The notes under the pieces: generated by a model
What the model was told of the DNA's origin: nothing
Databases searched by the model: none
What the model saw: the letters and a program-made list of their open reading frames with translations, nothing else
Shown here: positions 12,582 to 25,415 of the stretch, piece by piece
How positions within the stretch are numbered: the stretch's first letter is position 1
How the letters are laid out: every line of letters starts with the position of its first letter
Program-made: the position numbers and the translations under genes
Source of the DNA: Bemisia tabaci
Lineage: Eukaryota > Arthropoda > Insecta > Hemiptera > Aleyrodidae
Assembly (NCBI RefSeq): GCF_918797505.1
Contig: NC_092794.1
Coordinates: forward strand, 60,807,167 to 60,871,166
Length of the DNA: 64,000 bases
Direction: 5' to 3'

Positions 12582-12744
12582 CAGAAGCGGATCCAGCAAA
12601 TTGGCAACACTGGATTTCCTCCATTTAAACCTACGTTAAATAATCGATTCTTGTCGGAGCACTTGCCCCCTCCATGAATCGATACATTTCCATAGGTTTA
12701 AATAGAGGAACCCCGGTATTGCCAATTTGCTAGATCCGCCAATG
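12582..12744. mobile_element. hAT-type MITE, family B
   Basis: 163 bp, starting CAGAAGCGGATCC and ending GATCCGCCAATG, with a perfect 8-bp duplication GCTGCGGG (12574-12581 and 12745-12752). The core carries TTTAAACCTA and AATCGATTC motifs shared with family A, so the two are relatives with different ends. Confidence 0.88.
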
Positions 12745-12747
12745 GCT

Positions 12748-12976
12748 GCGGGTCGATCGTTGAATCTATATCGAATGACCTTGATCGATAAAAAGCATTG
12801 CTAATATAAGGATCTATCGATCAGGATCATTTGGACGTATTTCTGTCAAACGGAACTATGTGCACTATGACATGAGCTCTGAAACCCATTACATGTATAC
12901 CAGGGCTCGCTCATAATGCGCATAGTTCCGTTTGGCAGAAATACGTCCATTTGATAACGATCCAACAATCGACCCG
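12748..12976. mobile_element. Inverted-repeat element carrying a family T MITE
   Basis: Outer inverted repeats GCGGGTCGATCGTTGAATC and GATCCAACAATCGACCCGC enclose the family T element. Its left end overlaps the target duplication of the hAT MITE at 12582-12744, so that hAT MITE landed at or in this element's terminal repeat. Confidence 0.6.
12832..12949. mobile_element. Family T MITE
   Basis: TGGACGTATTTCTGTCAAAC at the left and its complement at the right (118 bp). It lies within another inverted-repeat element (12748-12976). Confidence 0.8.
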
Positions 12977-13205
12977 CTGATTGTGGTCTTCAAATCAATG
13001 TGAGCATGAAAGGTACCCATCATACTTTTCCATGTCTCGCTAAACCTCTCCTCTTCACGTGGCCACCAATTTGCTTAGAGCAAATAGCTATTCTAAAATG
13101 GTCTCTTTGTTTACACGTGCAAGCACGGAACACGGTTTGTAAGCGCGTCTCTGATTATGGTTGTTACTATTGCACATCGAGGTTGGTGGTGTACCAATAC
13201 TGAAT

Positions 13206-13360
13206 CGTTGGTACTTCACGTTGTCACGGTGAAATGCTATCTCGGTTCCTGTTAAACCGATTTTCGTAAAACTTGGAATCGGGGACAGGACAGTTTCAGG
13301 ACGTTTTGTCAACGATTTTTGTCCGCGCACTTTTTTTGTCCAGTAATTTACGCCCACACG
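13206..13360 (+). repeat. Dispersed repeat with inverted partner at 14752-14822
   Basis: A CGTTTTGTCAACGATTTTTG stretch and CCAGTAATTTACG recur inverted at 14752-14822. Its first half (GCTATCTCGG, CGATTTTCGTAAAACTTGG) is related to 27448-27600 and 61180-61320. No coding frame; family unknown. Confidence 0.6.
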
Positions 13361-14067
13361 TAAAATAAGCAACAGTGACTTGGTGTAAGCGTTACATTTT
13401 AGTCGGTATGTAAAATTATATTGACAATATGGAAATGAGAAATTGAGAGAGAAGGAGGTGTTGTTATGGTTGCTCATTTTCTAAATGAAATGTTATTACT
13501 TTCTCCTTTTGAATCATCTTTTAAAATTGTCATTGGTGAATATTTGTTTTATTTCTATCCTTAAAATGTTTAATGTACAATATATCTTATATATGTATAG
13601 GTACTTTTTTATATTTTTTTTTTATTTTTTTCTTTACGAAATTATTACTTCATTTTGAAGACATGTATACTTTTAAAACGTGACAAATACTTGTAAAACC
13701 TTTTCCAAGCGACATTAATCTCAATGAGCCGCAGTTGTGCCGACAGAAACTGCAAAAATGAATAAAAGAGGAAAAAAAACCAAGAAGCACGCAATCTCTA
13801 GTTTTAACCCACTCGTACATCGATCTTTTAGAGTCAAATACGTCAAATTTTGAGCATTTCTTTGCGCGCACACCTCGCTGCAGCACAATAAAAGCAAAAA
13901 ATGTAAAATAAAAATTAAATTGCTTTGGAAATCACTAAATTTGACACGGAACCGCCAATATTATAAAAACATACATTATATTATTATTCTCCTTTGATAA
14001 ATTGATACATATATTTCCCATCAATTTAAATAGGAATAATCAATGCAGAGTGTGCTAACAGTTCAAA

Positions 14068-14395
14068 ATCATGAGTTATAAGACGCTGACTGTGCGAGTA
14101 TAAATATTAAAGCCTAACAGAGCGGAGCGACGTGCTGCCAGCGCGAGAAGCTCACTGGCGCCTACAAACCTAAGTGGATACTTCACGCATTGCACAATGC
14201 TTGAAGTATCCACTTAGGTTTGTAGGCGCTGGCCGCCCGCCCGCCGTGCGGCGGCGCCTGAAGCAACTATTTCACAACAGAGGTTTTGCACAATATTATA
14301 CGAAATTGAACGTATTAAGAATAACAGGCATCCTCTAAAAGTACAGATCTTTCCTCGCAAAATAAATCAAGATACTTTTCGTACACAGGAAAAAT
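14068..14395. repeat. Family H repeat with perfect hairpin
   Basis: The hairpin core at about 14160-14229 (CGCCTACAAACCTAAGTGGA and complement) lies in a repeat whose flanks, including GAAGCAACTATTT and TTTCCTCGCAAAATAAATCA, match the copy at 33520-33865. Confidence 0.78.
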
Positions 14396-14829
14396 CTAAG
14401 AGCCTTTATCTGAGGCAAATATAGAGGTTTATCCGGTTCAGGTATAACAAGGTGGGAATTTCTTGAAAGATAATTAAGTCCTGCTACACCAAAGAGGTGT
14501 AGAGAGTTTTAGTGAATTTTGTCTCATGGAATTGACGCTCCCCTATTTTTACCAAAACTCTCAACTATATATTATTCTCCGTTGGACCAAACAGACAAAA
14601 CAAAAAAACAAGCAAACCCTCATTCTTCCAAGACATTATATATTTTCATCCAAAAACGTCGTGAGCAATTGTCGTTTGTATTTACATGTAGGCCAATTAA
14701 CTTTGGGTCTCAACTGGCACGTGGACCAAGAATCCCGTGCCGAAAAAACGTAAATTACTGGAAAAAACAGGTGAGCGGACAAAAAATCGTTGACGAAATG
14801 TCCTATAACCGACAGGACCTTTGGATCTT

Positions 14830-17452
14830 CCTTTTGGATCTTTTTACAGGACACTTGATTATTTGGTCGAATTTTCAAAATCCCAAAATCCAAGCGGACG
14901 AGCGGTAAAACAGATCTTATTATTTTTTTGCTAATCTATAAGTTTAAACCATCAAAACTTAATTCTGTGAACAGCGCAACTAATCCATTAGCGGGAGACA
15001 AACTTGCGGGTCTAAATTAGTATTTAGCAGGCTTCTACAATTCGGATGATGAAGTGAGAATTTATCAAATGAATGGAGTATTTTGAGCACTTCACTAGGT
15101 GTCACAAAAAGCTATAAGTTCCTTTTAATCATAATTTGTCTCGAGTAACCTTCCAACCCTCATCTCCTCCCTTGCTGTATCCTCGGGCCGCTGCAAGAGT
15201 TCGAAAAGGGAGGAACCTTCCCGATTAAATTGGTGTAATATCTTTTAATGCTTCTCATTCGCCAAATGAATGAGGTCATGAAAAATACTTTATCCCATCT
15301 TTATGAGTTTTAACATTTTTTAAGACTTTGCCCCATTTCCTCTAGCTCGTTGGAAAGTGGCTACGATTCTGATAGTAATGAGATAGACAGATTAAAGAGA
15401 AAACATGAGAAAAATACTAAAGTATGTGTGATGCAAGTTGTCTTGTTTGTTTGGTTCGCTAAATTTCCCAGAACAAGTGACCGCAAAATTGTAAAAAAAA
15501 TAATTCGCGCCCAGCTGCGGTTTTTTTTTTGGCGAAGACGCTGGTAGATGCGGGGCAAAGCGCTCTCTTTGTGCATATATTTTGCTACTCAAGAGCAAAT
15601 TTTACAAGTCGTTCTTATTTGCTTACTTTTCTACTTTCTCATTTATTTAATTTTTAAAATGCAAAAATCTTCCGTTATGTTTCTCACGCTCTTCCGTAGC
15701 TCTTGAAGCATCACTACAAATAAGACAGGCGGAATGAATACTACGTAAAAAAAGAGCAAGGGAAAGGGCTCGCGTCGATGACGGCGTAGAGATACAACTA
15801 TTCGTGCTCGGTGGATGCCCGTGTTGCGTCTGCGAAATTGACGGCGCTACGGAGCGAGGTGTGAACTCATAGTGCTCCGTTCTTCAGTGCCAATGAGGTG
15901 TCTCTCAGATTCGGGTGAAAATTTTAAAAAGGAAGCCCGATTATGTCTTTCTTATGTTCGGCTGTGTTGGCACTTGATGTTTTTCTTTTTTCCCCATTTG
16001 ATCTGTATTTGTAAATACCCTCATTTGTTAATTTTTATCAGAGAAGTAAATGGCTTTCGGTGTTAAGGTACCTCTTAAAAATAAACTTATGATACTTCTA
16101 CTGTTGATTCTTTTTATATGATGTATTTGTAGACCACTCGCGCAACCACTCTGCGACACACTCGCTTAAAAACAAAAAAAACATGTTTTTTTGTTTTCTC
16201 ACTCTCGTAACCCCTGAGAAAAATCATTTGAACTGCGCGAGGCCTAATTAATGTGACCTTTTTCATCAGTTCAAACAGCATTTTGGGAGGGCTGAATGAA
16301 TTTCTAAGACTCTTGAGTGACATCGAAAATGCGGAGAGAGTCGCTCTCGCCATGCTCTCTCGAGCAAAAAGGTAAACGCTCAATAGAAAGTTTTAATGGG
16401 CCGTTCCACTTCCATTCCTCCTTCGTAATTTAACGTGCGCTGAAAATTTTCTGAAAATCTCTTATTAAATTAATATTGAATTAATCTAACACCTGGAGAT
16501 TTTAAATTACGGTTGATTTCACGCCTAAAGTTTATTTTTTCTTCGTCTTTATGGCGTTGATAATTTTCATCACTTTTAACTGGAATACAATACAAATTCC
16601 CTGAAAATAGACAACACGGTCTGCAGTTCAGAGAGTCGCCAATTAAGGGAGAAAACGGGAGAGAGAATTTATAGCTGGGGGGATGATACTGCGTCCCAAA
16701 CTTTTTAAACGATGGAGAGAATATTGACTTTGCTGTGTGGTTGAACTATCGACATCACCCGAATAGGAGTAATTCATCAGTCTAATAAACGAGTATTACA
16801 CGTTTAATTAATGCACTTGGGAAAAGTTTGAACTTTATCCTTTGCTTAATTTAACGCCAAAATATGCAATTAACGGAATTTTCAGCCTTACGCTAGGTCA
16901 AATTCTCTCTTCATAGGCATTTTTCAAACTGTAACTAAGTAGTTTTATGTTTCCAACCCGCTTCTTAAATGCCTGGCGTAGTTAATGGGCAGGGTAGTTC
17001 CGGAACCTGCTCACTAAGAAGATAAAAGATTAATCAAGAATAAACTTTTAAAACAAGGAACTCCGTAATGTTTTACTTTTAGAGAGAAAATAGTGGATAT
17101 TGGAAAAGGATTACTTAGCCATTTACATATTTACATAGTAATTTAAGTTTCCACCTGACCAGCATACTTAGCCTGGCTCAATCAAGTATTATGAATTTGA
17201 ATATCTGAGAAATATTACAAACTTTCGAAGAGTTTAAAGTATGTGCTTAACCTTCCGCTCGAACTTCGGCGTAATTTTTTGCAAGATAAGCGAGAGGCCA
17301 ATGCAATGCAGTCAGCTTTTTTTTATTCAATTCACTTTTTTTCCTCTTTTTTCTCGTAGATGCACATCGTTGTTCTCAGGATATTTAGGAGATACCATAC
17401 AAAATAGAAGATACAGTTGAAACATAGTTGATTTTGTGCAGCTACCATTATT
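14830..17452. other. No supported gene or repeat
   Basis: Long AT-rich stretch. The short frames have no domain, splice or codon evidence. Confidence 0.5.
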
Positions 17453-17706
17453 AAGGGGCTTGGAGGACAGTGCGTATGAGTGCAGTTTTTGCCATTTCGG
17501 GGAATACGTGTTTAAAGCTTCAAAATTACATGGAGCCTCATGGCGGAAAAAAAGTGCAAAATATATTTTTGATGCTTCAAATTTGGAACTTGAGAGGGAA
17601 TTTTTCACAGAACAGAATATTTTTTTAAGGCTAGATTTAGTTTCAATCACTAATACATCGAGTTTTTCAAAAACTGCACTACTGCGACTTGTCCTTCAAG
17701 CCCCTT
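17453..17706. mobile_element. Family I MITE
   Basis: Ends AAGGGGCTTGGAGGACAGTG and TTGTCCTTCAAGCCCCTT, with GTGCAGTTTTTG and its complement inside. A right half occurs at about 22030-22192 and a left end at 24129-24215. Confidence 0.8.
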
Positions 17707-17772
17707 GATTCAGCCCTGCCCGATTTTCAGTGAAATTCTGTTGTTAGCCGGAAAGAGTTACCAATCAAATTA

Positions 17773-17989
17773 GCACACCGAAAAAAAATTGAAGTTGATT
17801 TAACACTCTGGATGTAGAAAAAGTGTGCGAGAACTTATAAAACGCTGAATTACCCACTGTAGCAGTTAGTTTTACATCTTGTCATTGCTATAAAGTAACT
17901 CCTGTAGCGGGTAATCTAGCATTTTATAAGTTCTCGCACACTATTTTACATCCAGAAAATTAAATCAACTTCTCTTTTTTTCGGTGCAT
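17773..17989. mobile_element. MITE with long inverted repeats
   Basis: Left GCACACCGAAAAAAAATTG and right CTTTTTTTCGGTGCAT, then GAAGTTGATTTAA, CTGGATGTA, TGTGCGAGAACTTATAAAA and their complements. The arms of about 75 bp leave a short loop. Confidence 0.8.
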
Positions 17990-18464
17990 CTGTAGAGTGG
18001 CGTCAGCAGCTTTGAGACAGTATCTGTACCCATGAAAATAAAATAAGTTTCTCCTGCCCACTGTGCCTCGTCGTCCACACAGTTAATTCCCAGCAAAGGC
18101 TAACGGTGCGTAGATAGCGGGGTGTGTTGGTGAGCGGAGGCGAGGGCTTAAGTTAAACTGAAATTAAGAACTAAAAACAAAGCTGGGTCCCTCTCTCTTC
18201 TCCCCCTCTCCCTCCTTCACCACAGCGGAACTTAATTCCAGGCCCCGTTAACCTGACCCCACCCTAGGGCTTGAATGAGAGTAGTCAATCACTGCACGGC
18301 TCACAGTAGGCAGGAAAAAACTTTTCGAGGCTACAGAGCTGGGGTCAAGATTGATCCAATGTAATTTTGAACCTCGTAGTGACTTTTGAGTCGCATTTGT
18401 TACACCTTGTGTGCGATATCATTTAACTCGTGGAAACAGAATACACATTTCATCAAATGATTTC

Positions 18465-18732
18465 ATATCGATGTAACCGTGAAACTACCAGACCACGAAT
18501 CTCATTTGGGATGTTAAGAAATCTCCGCTCCCCTTTTATTTTTTTTTGACGGAGAACGACTCAATGTCATTCCTTGGAGTCTTCACTGAGTTTTCTTCGG
18601 GTTGAAAAAAAAAATCACGAATGTTTTGAAGAATTGACAATTGGTAGTTTTCTACTTAAACAATAAAGTATGGCAGGAAGTATACAACGTCACAAACCGA
18701 GATACGTGCTCTGATAATTTCACCGTCGATAT
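18465..18732. mobile_element. Family E MITE
   Basis: Inverted ends ATATCGATGTAACCGTGAAA and TTTCACCGTCGATAT, each followed by a CTACCAGACCACG-like motif and its complement. About 268 bp. Confidence 0.78.
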
Positions 18733-19080
18733 GCTTCCAATCAAGTATGAAAAGTTTTCTTCCGTAGTGTAAAGTACCTAATTTTAATTTTTTGCAATAC
18801 TGAAAGATCATAATTATCGACGTGAATATTATTGCAAACTTGAGGCAATTTCACTGTAAAACTGTCTCTTCGACTTTTAACCAACACGAAACAAATAAAT
18901 AAAATCAGATAGATGGATGGATAACAATACAATATAATTCCACCGACTCTTTCTAAAATTCCAAAACACAGAAAGCAAAATGAGTTGGTTTCCTAACTTT
19001 CCGTTGCGTGAACATTTTTTGCGCAAGGGTTTGAAAAGAGAACATGAGACTTTTTTCATTAGACCAGACCTTGTCCAGTA

Positions 19081-20272
19081 CACTGAAAAAAAAGTTCCGT
19101 AAATCCGAACTAGTTAGGATCTTATGGAACCAGGTTTTGTTCGGTACACACAACCGCATTATTCGGTCTGTTCAACCGAATTGTTCGGTTTGTGCGACCG
19201 AACCATAGTAAATTCTTACAGTTTGGTAACAGTTCGGCTGAGCAGATGGAATAATTCGGTCGTGTGTAGGGGAGACCGGGGCACAGTGACCTGGGATTTT
19301 TCCTTTTGCTTTCTCTGCTCTTCCTGAAGAGGTTTCTGAAGATCTGCTATGAGGGGATGATAAGTGTATGTCAGTACCTTAAAACCCCTGGAAGTTCCAA
19401 AGATCTGCGCCCATTAGAAAAATTGTGAAAAATCCAAGAAAGTTGAAAAAAATGTTGGCCACTGTACCCCAAGGCTGGGGCACAGTGCTCACGGGACTAG
19501 GGCACAGTGACCATTTCTCTTGTGAGTGGCCTTAGGAACCCTCTCTACCCATACAGGAAAGGAAGTTCGAACTTTCTTATCCTGGAAGGGAATTAGGATT
19601 CATCTCCTACTCAGAGGAGGGTATTAACGAAATCGGGGGGGGGGGGGGTAAATTTTTGGAGGGCAACAATTTGCCAAAATTCACCAAATAAGTCAGTATT
19701 TTGGTCAAAGAAGTGATTTAAAGAAAACGAAGGGGGGGGGATCTTCATCCCATGCTCCCCGACGAGTTAGGTTAGGTTGGGGGGGGGGGGGTGCCTCCCC
19801 CCTCTCTGCCCCTGAGGAAAGAAATCAGTGTGCCCCTGTAGGAGTTTTCATGAACATAACCTTATGACGTGATGATTCTGAAATAGTGGTAAACTTTTCA
19901 GTACAGGGTAATACACCCAAAGACATGTGCATTCGAAAATAGCAAGTAGATTTTCCTTGATTCATAATGTTAACGCCAAAAGAAATCAGAAATTAAATAT
20001 TTAAAATGTGCAAAAACTTCCCTCAAAATAAAGGACCTGTTATCATGTAATTTCCGTTGTCAACAAACTGAAGATGCACAGCATAGAAATGAAGTACCTA
20101 TAGAGAGCTAACACCATACACAAACAAATGTTTCCCCGAGACAACCATAGGAGCGCTAGCGTCGCTTTGTTCACTGTGCCCCGGTGGCCACTGTGCCCCG
20201 GTCTCCCCGAAAAAAATCGTGGTTCCATATGATCCTAAATAGTTCGGATTTACCGAACTTTTTTTTTCAGTG
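19081..20272. mobile_element. TA-flanked element with nested element
   Basis: Ends CACTGAAAAAAAAGTTCCG and TTTTTTTTTCAGTG with TA on both sides (19079-19080, 20273-20274). Terminal inverted similarity of about 55 bp includes TCCGAACTA and AGGATC. No transposase frame. The inside contains repeated TTCGGT/ACCGAA motifs and the nested element at 19269-20208. Confidence 0.8.
19269..20208. mobile_element. Nested element with GGGGAGACCGGGGCACAGTG ends
   Basis: Inverted ends GGGGAGACCGGGGCACAGTG and its exact complement. The GGGGCACAGTG motif recurs inside near both ends. About 940 bp, with long G runs (about 19636 and 19780) and no transposase frame. Superfamily not determined; no clear target duplication. 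Confidence 0.7.
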
Positions 20273-20449
20273 TAGCTCATTTTATGGACCGTGGTTAACG
20301 CAATTATTCCAATTTTTCCCCGCACTGTTTCCCTCTCGTGACCCAGTGAACCAATTTAGGTGCTACTAAAATTAAATCAAAGAAAATGGAGCCCCGCCTC
20401 TCCGACCAAACACGGCTTTGTTTCCTTTGAGATATGAGACCCAGAGGGA

Positions 20450-20760
20450 AATCAGAGAGATATAAGTGGGGGTCATCGGTGCTGCGGTGAAAAGGGACAA
20501 TTAGTCTTTGCGGCGATATGCTGCCCGCTCGTCCGCGGTCGCATTGTCACCACTCACCGTTCACCGATGTGGTTGATGGAAGTTGTGCGGTGACATGGGC
20601 CATCATGTCACGCCGGAGCCGCTGAATTAATTACAGGCCAGCTTCGCGATCCCAGTTAAGCTCTCTAATTACAGCTTCCCCGTGGAACTGCTCCGCGACG
20701 GCCCTGATTCTGGCGCCCTGTCACCGTGACGAGAGAAAAGCGGACGATCGTTATTTTTTT
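20450..20760. promoter_or_regulatory. Unique GC-rich segment, possible regulatory island
   Basis: Non-repetitive within the window, higher in GC than its flanks, no sustained frame, and with two TAATTA-type homeodomain core motifs (about 20627 and 20668). A conserved non-coding element is possible but unproven. Confidence 0.25.
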
Positions 20761-21139
20761 CAAGAGGGTCGATAGTGGGAACGCCATTTTTATTTTCAAA
20801 TAGATAAGACTATAGTGTATTTAAACATCGTGCGGATAACAACAATAAATAATGAATAAAGGCCATGAAAGCTCTGAATGGCCATTAGCTGAGATCAGTT
20901 TATTAAGTGCGTTATCACGCGTGCATTTATAGTGTATTTGATGGCTGTATGCAAAAAGTGCGTAGAGTAACTGAATAGAGACTCAGAGACTTTAGCCGTT
21001 GAAAAATTAAATTGAGCAGTGCTTATAGGAAAGAAACCGAATCGCTTACAGATTGAACCGAGAGAAAGATGTTTGCAGTTTCATTCATCCGTAAAATTCT
21101 ATGTCAGAGATGAACTACAACACCTGTTTCCACACTCAA

Positions 21140-21366
21140 CACTGGAAAAAAACACAATGGATCTTGAGTCCAGACTCTGAAAAACATCGATAAGAAAACA
21201 TCGACTCTTGATTCAATCAGAATCTAGCTTAAATCAAGAACCAAGCATTTTAATTTAAGCAGATTCCGTTTTGATTCAAGGAAAAATCCGATTGAATGAA
21301 GAGTATTTTTTCTTGGCAATGTTTTGAAGAGTCTGGACTCTAGATCCAATGTGTTTTTTTCCAGTG
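21140..21366. mobile_element. MITE with CACTGGAAAAAAA ends
   Basis: Ends CACTGGAAAAAAACAC and GTGTTTTTTTCCAGTG, followed inward by GGATCTTGAGTCCAGACTCT and its complement. A partial relative is at about 1047-1235 (CACTGGGAAAAAAAG, CTTAAGTCCAGACTCTT). Confidence 0.82.
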
Positions 21367-22961
21367 AAAACATTTTTTCAGGACTTTGAATTTTTGGTAA
21401 GAAAAAAAGAGTGTGGTTAGTAAGGTTAAAACTACATCTGACTCATTTCCCCCCCAAGATTTGACTAGCTTGTTGCATGTTGAATTCAGTCTAATTTAGA
21501 TAATGGAGCAATTTCCTGGAATATTCCCGAGGAATCAAGATTGTTTATTTTTGCGGAGAACCCTGGAGGAAAACGCATATCATCATATGTTCATGCACTG
21601 AGTAATCAACTAAATTATCTCACAAATTGAATGTCACCCGAGAATTTTCCCGGAAACTTTCACGAGACCTCTGCAACTCCATTTTTCTCTCCTTTCATGA
21701 CATCAGCTTTCCTTGGAAACTTTGATCGCTAGCCTTCGGCCGGAATTTGTGGCATTTCTGACGCGAGTGTGTGTGTATCTCTGCTCTGAGAAGGGACTTT
21801 TTGACCATATAATTCCTTGCTTGTCAGGGCTCGTGTGAAACTTTGAGCACGCTTTTACGTAAAAAAAGAGACGAATTGCAGTCTAACGGCCCGCCATTAA
21901 AGGCAGGGCTTAATGGCAAATCATATCAGTTCCAATTTCCCATCGTTTATCTCCCAATCACAAGGATCATTTCATTCTTTCATTAATTCTCATAAACTTC
22001 GGTATGGTTGGAGTAATTAGAGATTCTGTATTTTACGGCGGAAAATAAGTTTAAACTCACTTTTTGATGCCTTAAAGTTGGATTTTCGCTGTGCATTTTT
22101 CACAGCACATACTTTCAAACTAGTTCTTGTTGAGTTCATGAATGTCTCAATTTTTCAAAAACTGCACTTATGCACCTTGTCCTCCAAGCCCCTCATTTGT
22201 AATTCTATCGAACCAATGTAATTTTGTAATTGGTGTTATCATCTTGTAATCCTAAAGAGAAAACTGTTATGTAGTGCCTGATTCATACCTCGTCCATAGA
22301 GGCCCATTAGCGCCTCCTCCTTTCGAGGAGCCATGAATGTGGCAGCAGCCTTATAAATGGTCAATTCCGGACAGTCTTTTTCACTCGGTCTGAGATAAGC
22401 CCATTTTAGACGCGATAAAATTAGATCTCTCAACTCGAAAAATTTACGACATTCCACCCCTCACCGCGTATGATATAGCCTGAGTTATGGCTCGACACCG
22501 AGGCAAGCTGGGAGCTCGATTTCAATATTGGAGCATTTATAATCTATGAAAGTTCAGATGAGATGCCTTCGCCTTGGCAGTAAAGCTGAAATGTAATCGT
22601 AAAAAAACACCAACGACCCAACTTTGGCACAATCTTTCTGCTTGGCATTTTTCATTTTTTATTAGAGACGAGAATGGGCCACAAGATAGAGTGAGAATTA
22701 GACCTCTAAAAAGCTTGTTTTCTCATCAACATTTCATGAACTTGTTTTTGAAGATACTTTCTGAGAACACCTAAAATTAATTCATGAGTCAGAATTAACG
22801 CTTGTAGTTTACATTACAAATTGTGAATTCAAATTTTCCGCTCACCGGGATACAAAATTCAACGTGGGTCAAACTAACTATGAAGAACAGCATACGTTAG
22901 GCTAGAGTACCCCCATACACAAGTGCGACAAGCTGAGTATAAAAGAAACACAAACGGATTT

Positions 22962-23171
22962 CATTTTGCAAAAAGGAACCAAGAGCATTTCAATGTTGGT
23001 ACTATTGTGCAACTTGAATTCTTTGCAATAACAATGATTTTCGTCTTGACTTCACAGTTTATTAAGGGGAAAGATAAAACTTGTTTAGATGATCGGTTTA
23101 TATATGCAAGGTAAAAAAAGTTGCAGAATCTTAACAAAATTGGAATGCTCTTGGTTCCTTTTTGCAAAATG
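22962..23171. mobile_element. Family O MITE, clean terminal repeats
   Basis: 210 bp. About 28 perfect bases of inverted repeat beginning CATTTTGCAAAAAGGAACC. Single copy seen here. Confidence 0.85.
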
Positions 23172-24294
23172 CAATTCAAATATTTGTCTCTCAAAATTTT
23201 CTTTGGGAATGGTCAAGGAATATTTCTTTGATTCGGCCGAAACTTCCATCGAGGACTTGATGTGCGAAGCTCGACGTGCAGTGTTCACGGGGAAAAAAAC
23301 GCCTTCATTTTGATAAGATACCATCTTCCAATACCGGAGAGTTAGTATAATGGTATCCTGAAATGTGTGCAATTAGAGCGTTTTTCCAGACTTTTTCTAA
23401 TGATTAATATCCCGACGACCCGTCATATACATCGTAAATTCCATATGGATTGCATTTTGCAACGTAAACTGCCGTGTAAGCTTTAGAAAATTAGTGACCA
23501 TTAAGGTGCCCTGTTTTTTTCAATATGTATGTTTTTAGCCCTTTCCACCCGTTCTCTCGTTCCTTTTCATTTGTTAGATTATAATTGTATGGCTTCTCTT
23601 TAAGAAAAGATAAAATGCGCCGCTCGCAATTTACTTCTGAAACCTTTTGAGAATTTTTTCGTCGAAAACTGAACTTCAGATTTTTTTTTAGGCAACTCGA
23701 TGAAAATTACTCTCCGAAAACCCTCACCCCTCTGCGGGAAGGCCTTCTCCCCGCGGAGTTCAAGCCTCAAGAATAATGTCGCAAAATATTCTCACAGGTC
23801 GACGTCTCTCACGCTGTCAACTGCAGGCAAAAATTGGTAAAAGACTACCCCCTGTAAACGCTTTCCAGGGTTTCATCTCTCCACCTCGGGTGTAGCATGG
23901 AGGGTGGGAACGATAGGAAAAAAGAGAGATGAAGGCCGAATACGAGTGAAGCGTGGACTCGTTCGTGATGATGTTGATCAGATGATCATTCCCGAGGGAG
24001 ACATTCGGTCATTTACGCGACGGACCGCCGACCCCCCCCCCCCTCTTCCCCCCGCTCATACATGCCCAGTTTTCGCTCAATTGACCGAGGTACACCCTGT
24101 TGCCGGGCAAGGACTGAGTAGCAGAATTGAGGGGCTTGGAGGACAAGGCGCATAAGTGCAGTTTTTGCCATTGCGAAAAATACGTGTTTGAAGTTTCGAA
24201 ATTGCGCGTCTCTCTGATCCTGTGCTTCAAATTATGCAGCATATTTTTATTATAGTTACAAATTTGTACAGCGCAGCTCGAGACAATGGTAACA

Positions 24295-24605
24295 GTAGAA
24301 AAACAAGAGGGGGAAAACGGGAAACAAGACTAAAATGCCCAATTTAAAAAAAAAAAACAAAAACGAGACGTTTCGGCTTAAAACCGAGTCATTTTTAGTC
24401 GGAAATGTTACGATAAAAATTTAGAAAAAAAAAGATGAAAAATCTGAGCCCTACATGATGGTGGCCGGGATCCAAAATTTTTTGTAAAATTTTCATTGTA
24501 ACATTTCCGACTGAAAATGACTCAGTTTTGAGTAGAAACGTCTCGGTTTTTTTTTAAATTGTGTATTTTAGCCATATTTCCCGTTTTCCCCCCTTGCTTT
24601 TCTAC
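24295..24605. mobile_element. Family N MITE, long inverted repeats
   Basis: 311 bp from GTAGAAAAACAAGAGGGGGA to the complement. The arms of about 125 bp share GAGACGTTTC, TGACTC-type and GGAAATGTTAC motifs. Single copy here. Confidence 0.85.
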
Positions 24606-24639
24606 TAATTTAATCATATCGATGGCAATTATTTCCCGT

Positions 24640-25127
24640 TTAGACGCCACTGGGTCCATTTTCTAAAAACTCCATTTTTGTACCTACTGTTCTCTCAGAT
24701 AACACAGCAGCACCATTTCAGGCGCAACTGACTCACGATCGCATGACGTGTGAAGCTGAGTTAAACGCACCGATCGAACATCAAAAAACGCGCCGCTTCC
24801 ACCCTCTTTTACCGGTCATTTTTTTCCACCAAAAAAGCCGCAGGTGGTTCGAAACTTGAACTGACAACGTAGAGAGTACTCCTGTCGAGTACCCTCTTCG
24901 TCCCCCTCCCTCCACCCCCCGTCCCACCCTTGTAAGCCGCTCCCCGCTACCCCTGCTCACACACCGGCTAGCCTTGTATTTACACTAGGTCTCCGAGTTC
25001 ATCTCGCCCCGACCAATGAGGGATGCCTTGCTTACGTACACACGCACACAAGCGCGCGAGGAATACCCGCACACACCCGCTAAATAAGTTAACAGCTTTC
25101 ACTTCGCGTTACGGCCGCTCGCCATCA
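24640..25127. other. GC-elevated unique stretch
   Basis: CpG-containing sequence with alternating CACACA segments, ending at the family K MITE. No exon with both splice signals was found. Confidence 0.3.
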
Positions 25128-25374
25128 CGCCGCACAGTGGAGCGAGACAGTGGCAGAGGTCGGACATAATGTGAGGAAACTTCAAGAACTCGTATATTTG
25201 TTAATCCGGAACGCAGAAGTTTGAAATTGGTTTCGTGTGTTGCCTATTGGAATTTCCGCATTAATTACCCCTCGGTTTTAAAATACGATCGAACAAACAC
25301 TAAAATTTGCAGTTTTTTTAGTGAAAAGAATACTTGTCTTACCTCTCCCAATGATTCGCTCCGCTGTGCGCCGC
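25128..25374. mobile_element. Family K MITE
   Basis: Ends CGCCGCACAGTGGAGCGAG and GATTCGCTCCGCTGTGCGCC. A second copy lies at 53613-53826 and right-end fragments at about 8860-8901. Confidence 0.75.
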
Positions 25375-25415
25375 GCGCCGTTTACGGGCCGAGTTATGAT
25401 GTTCCCGTAGGAGAG

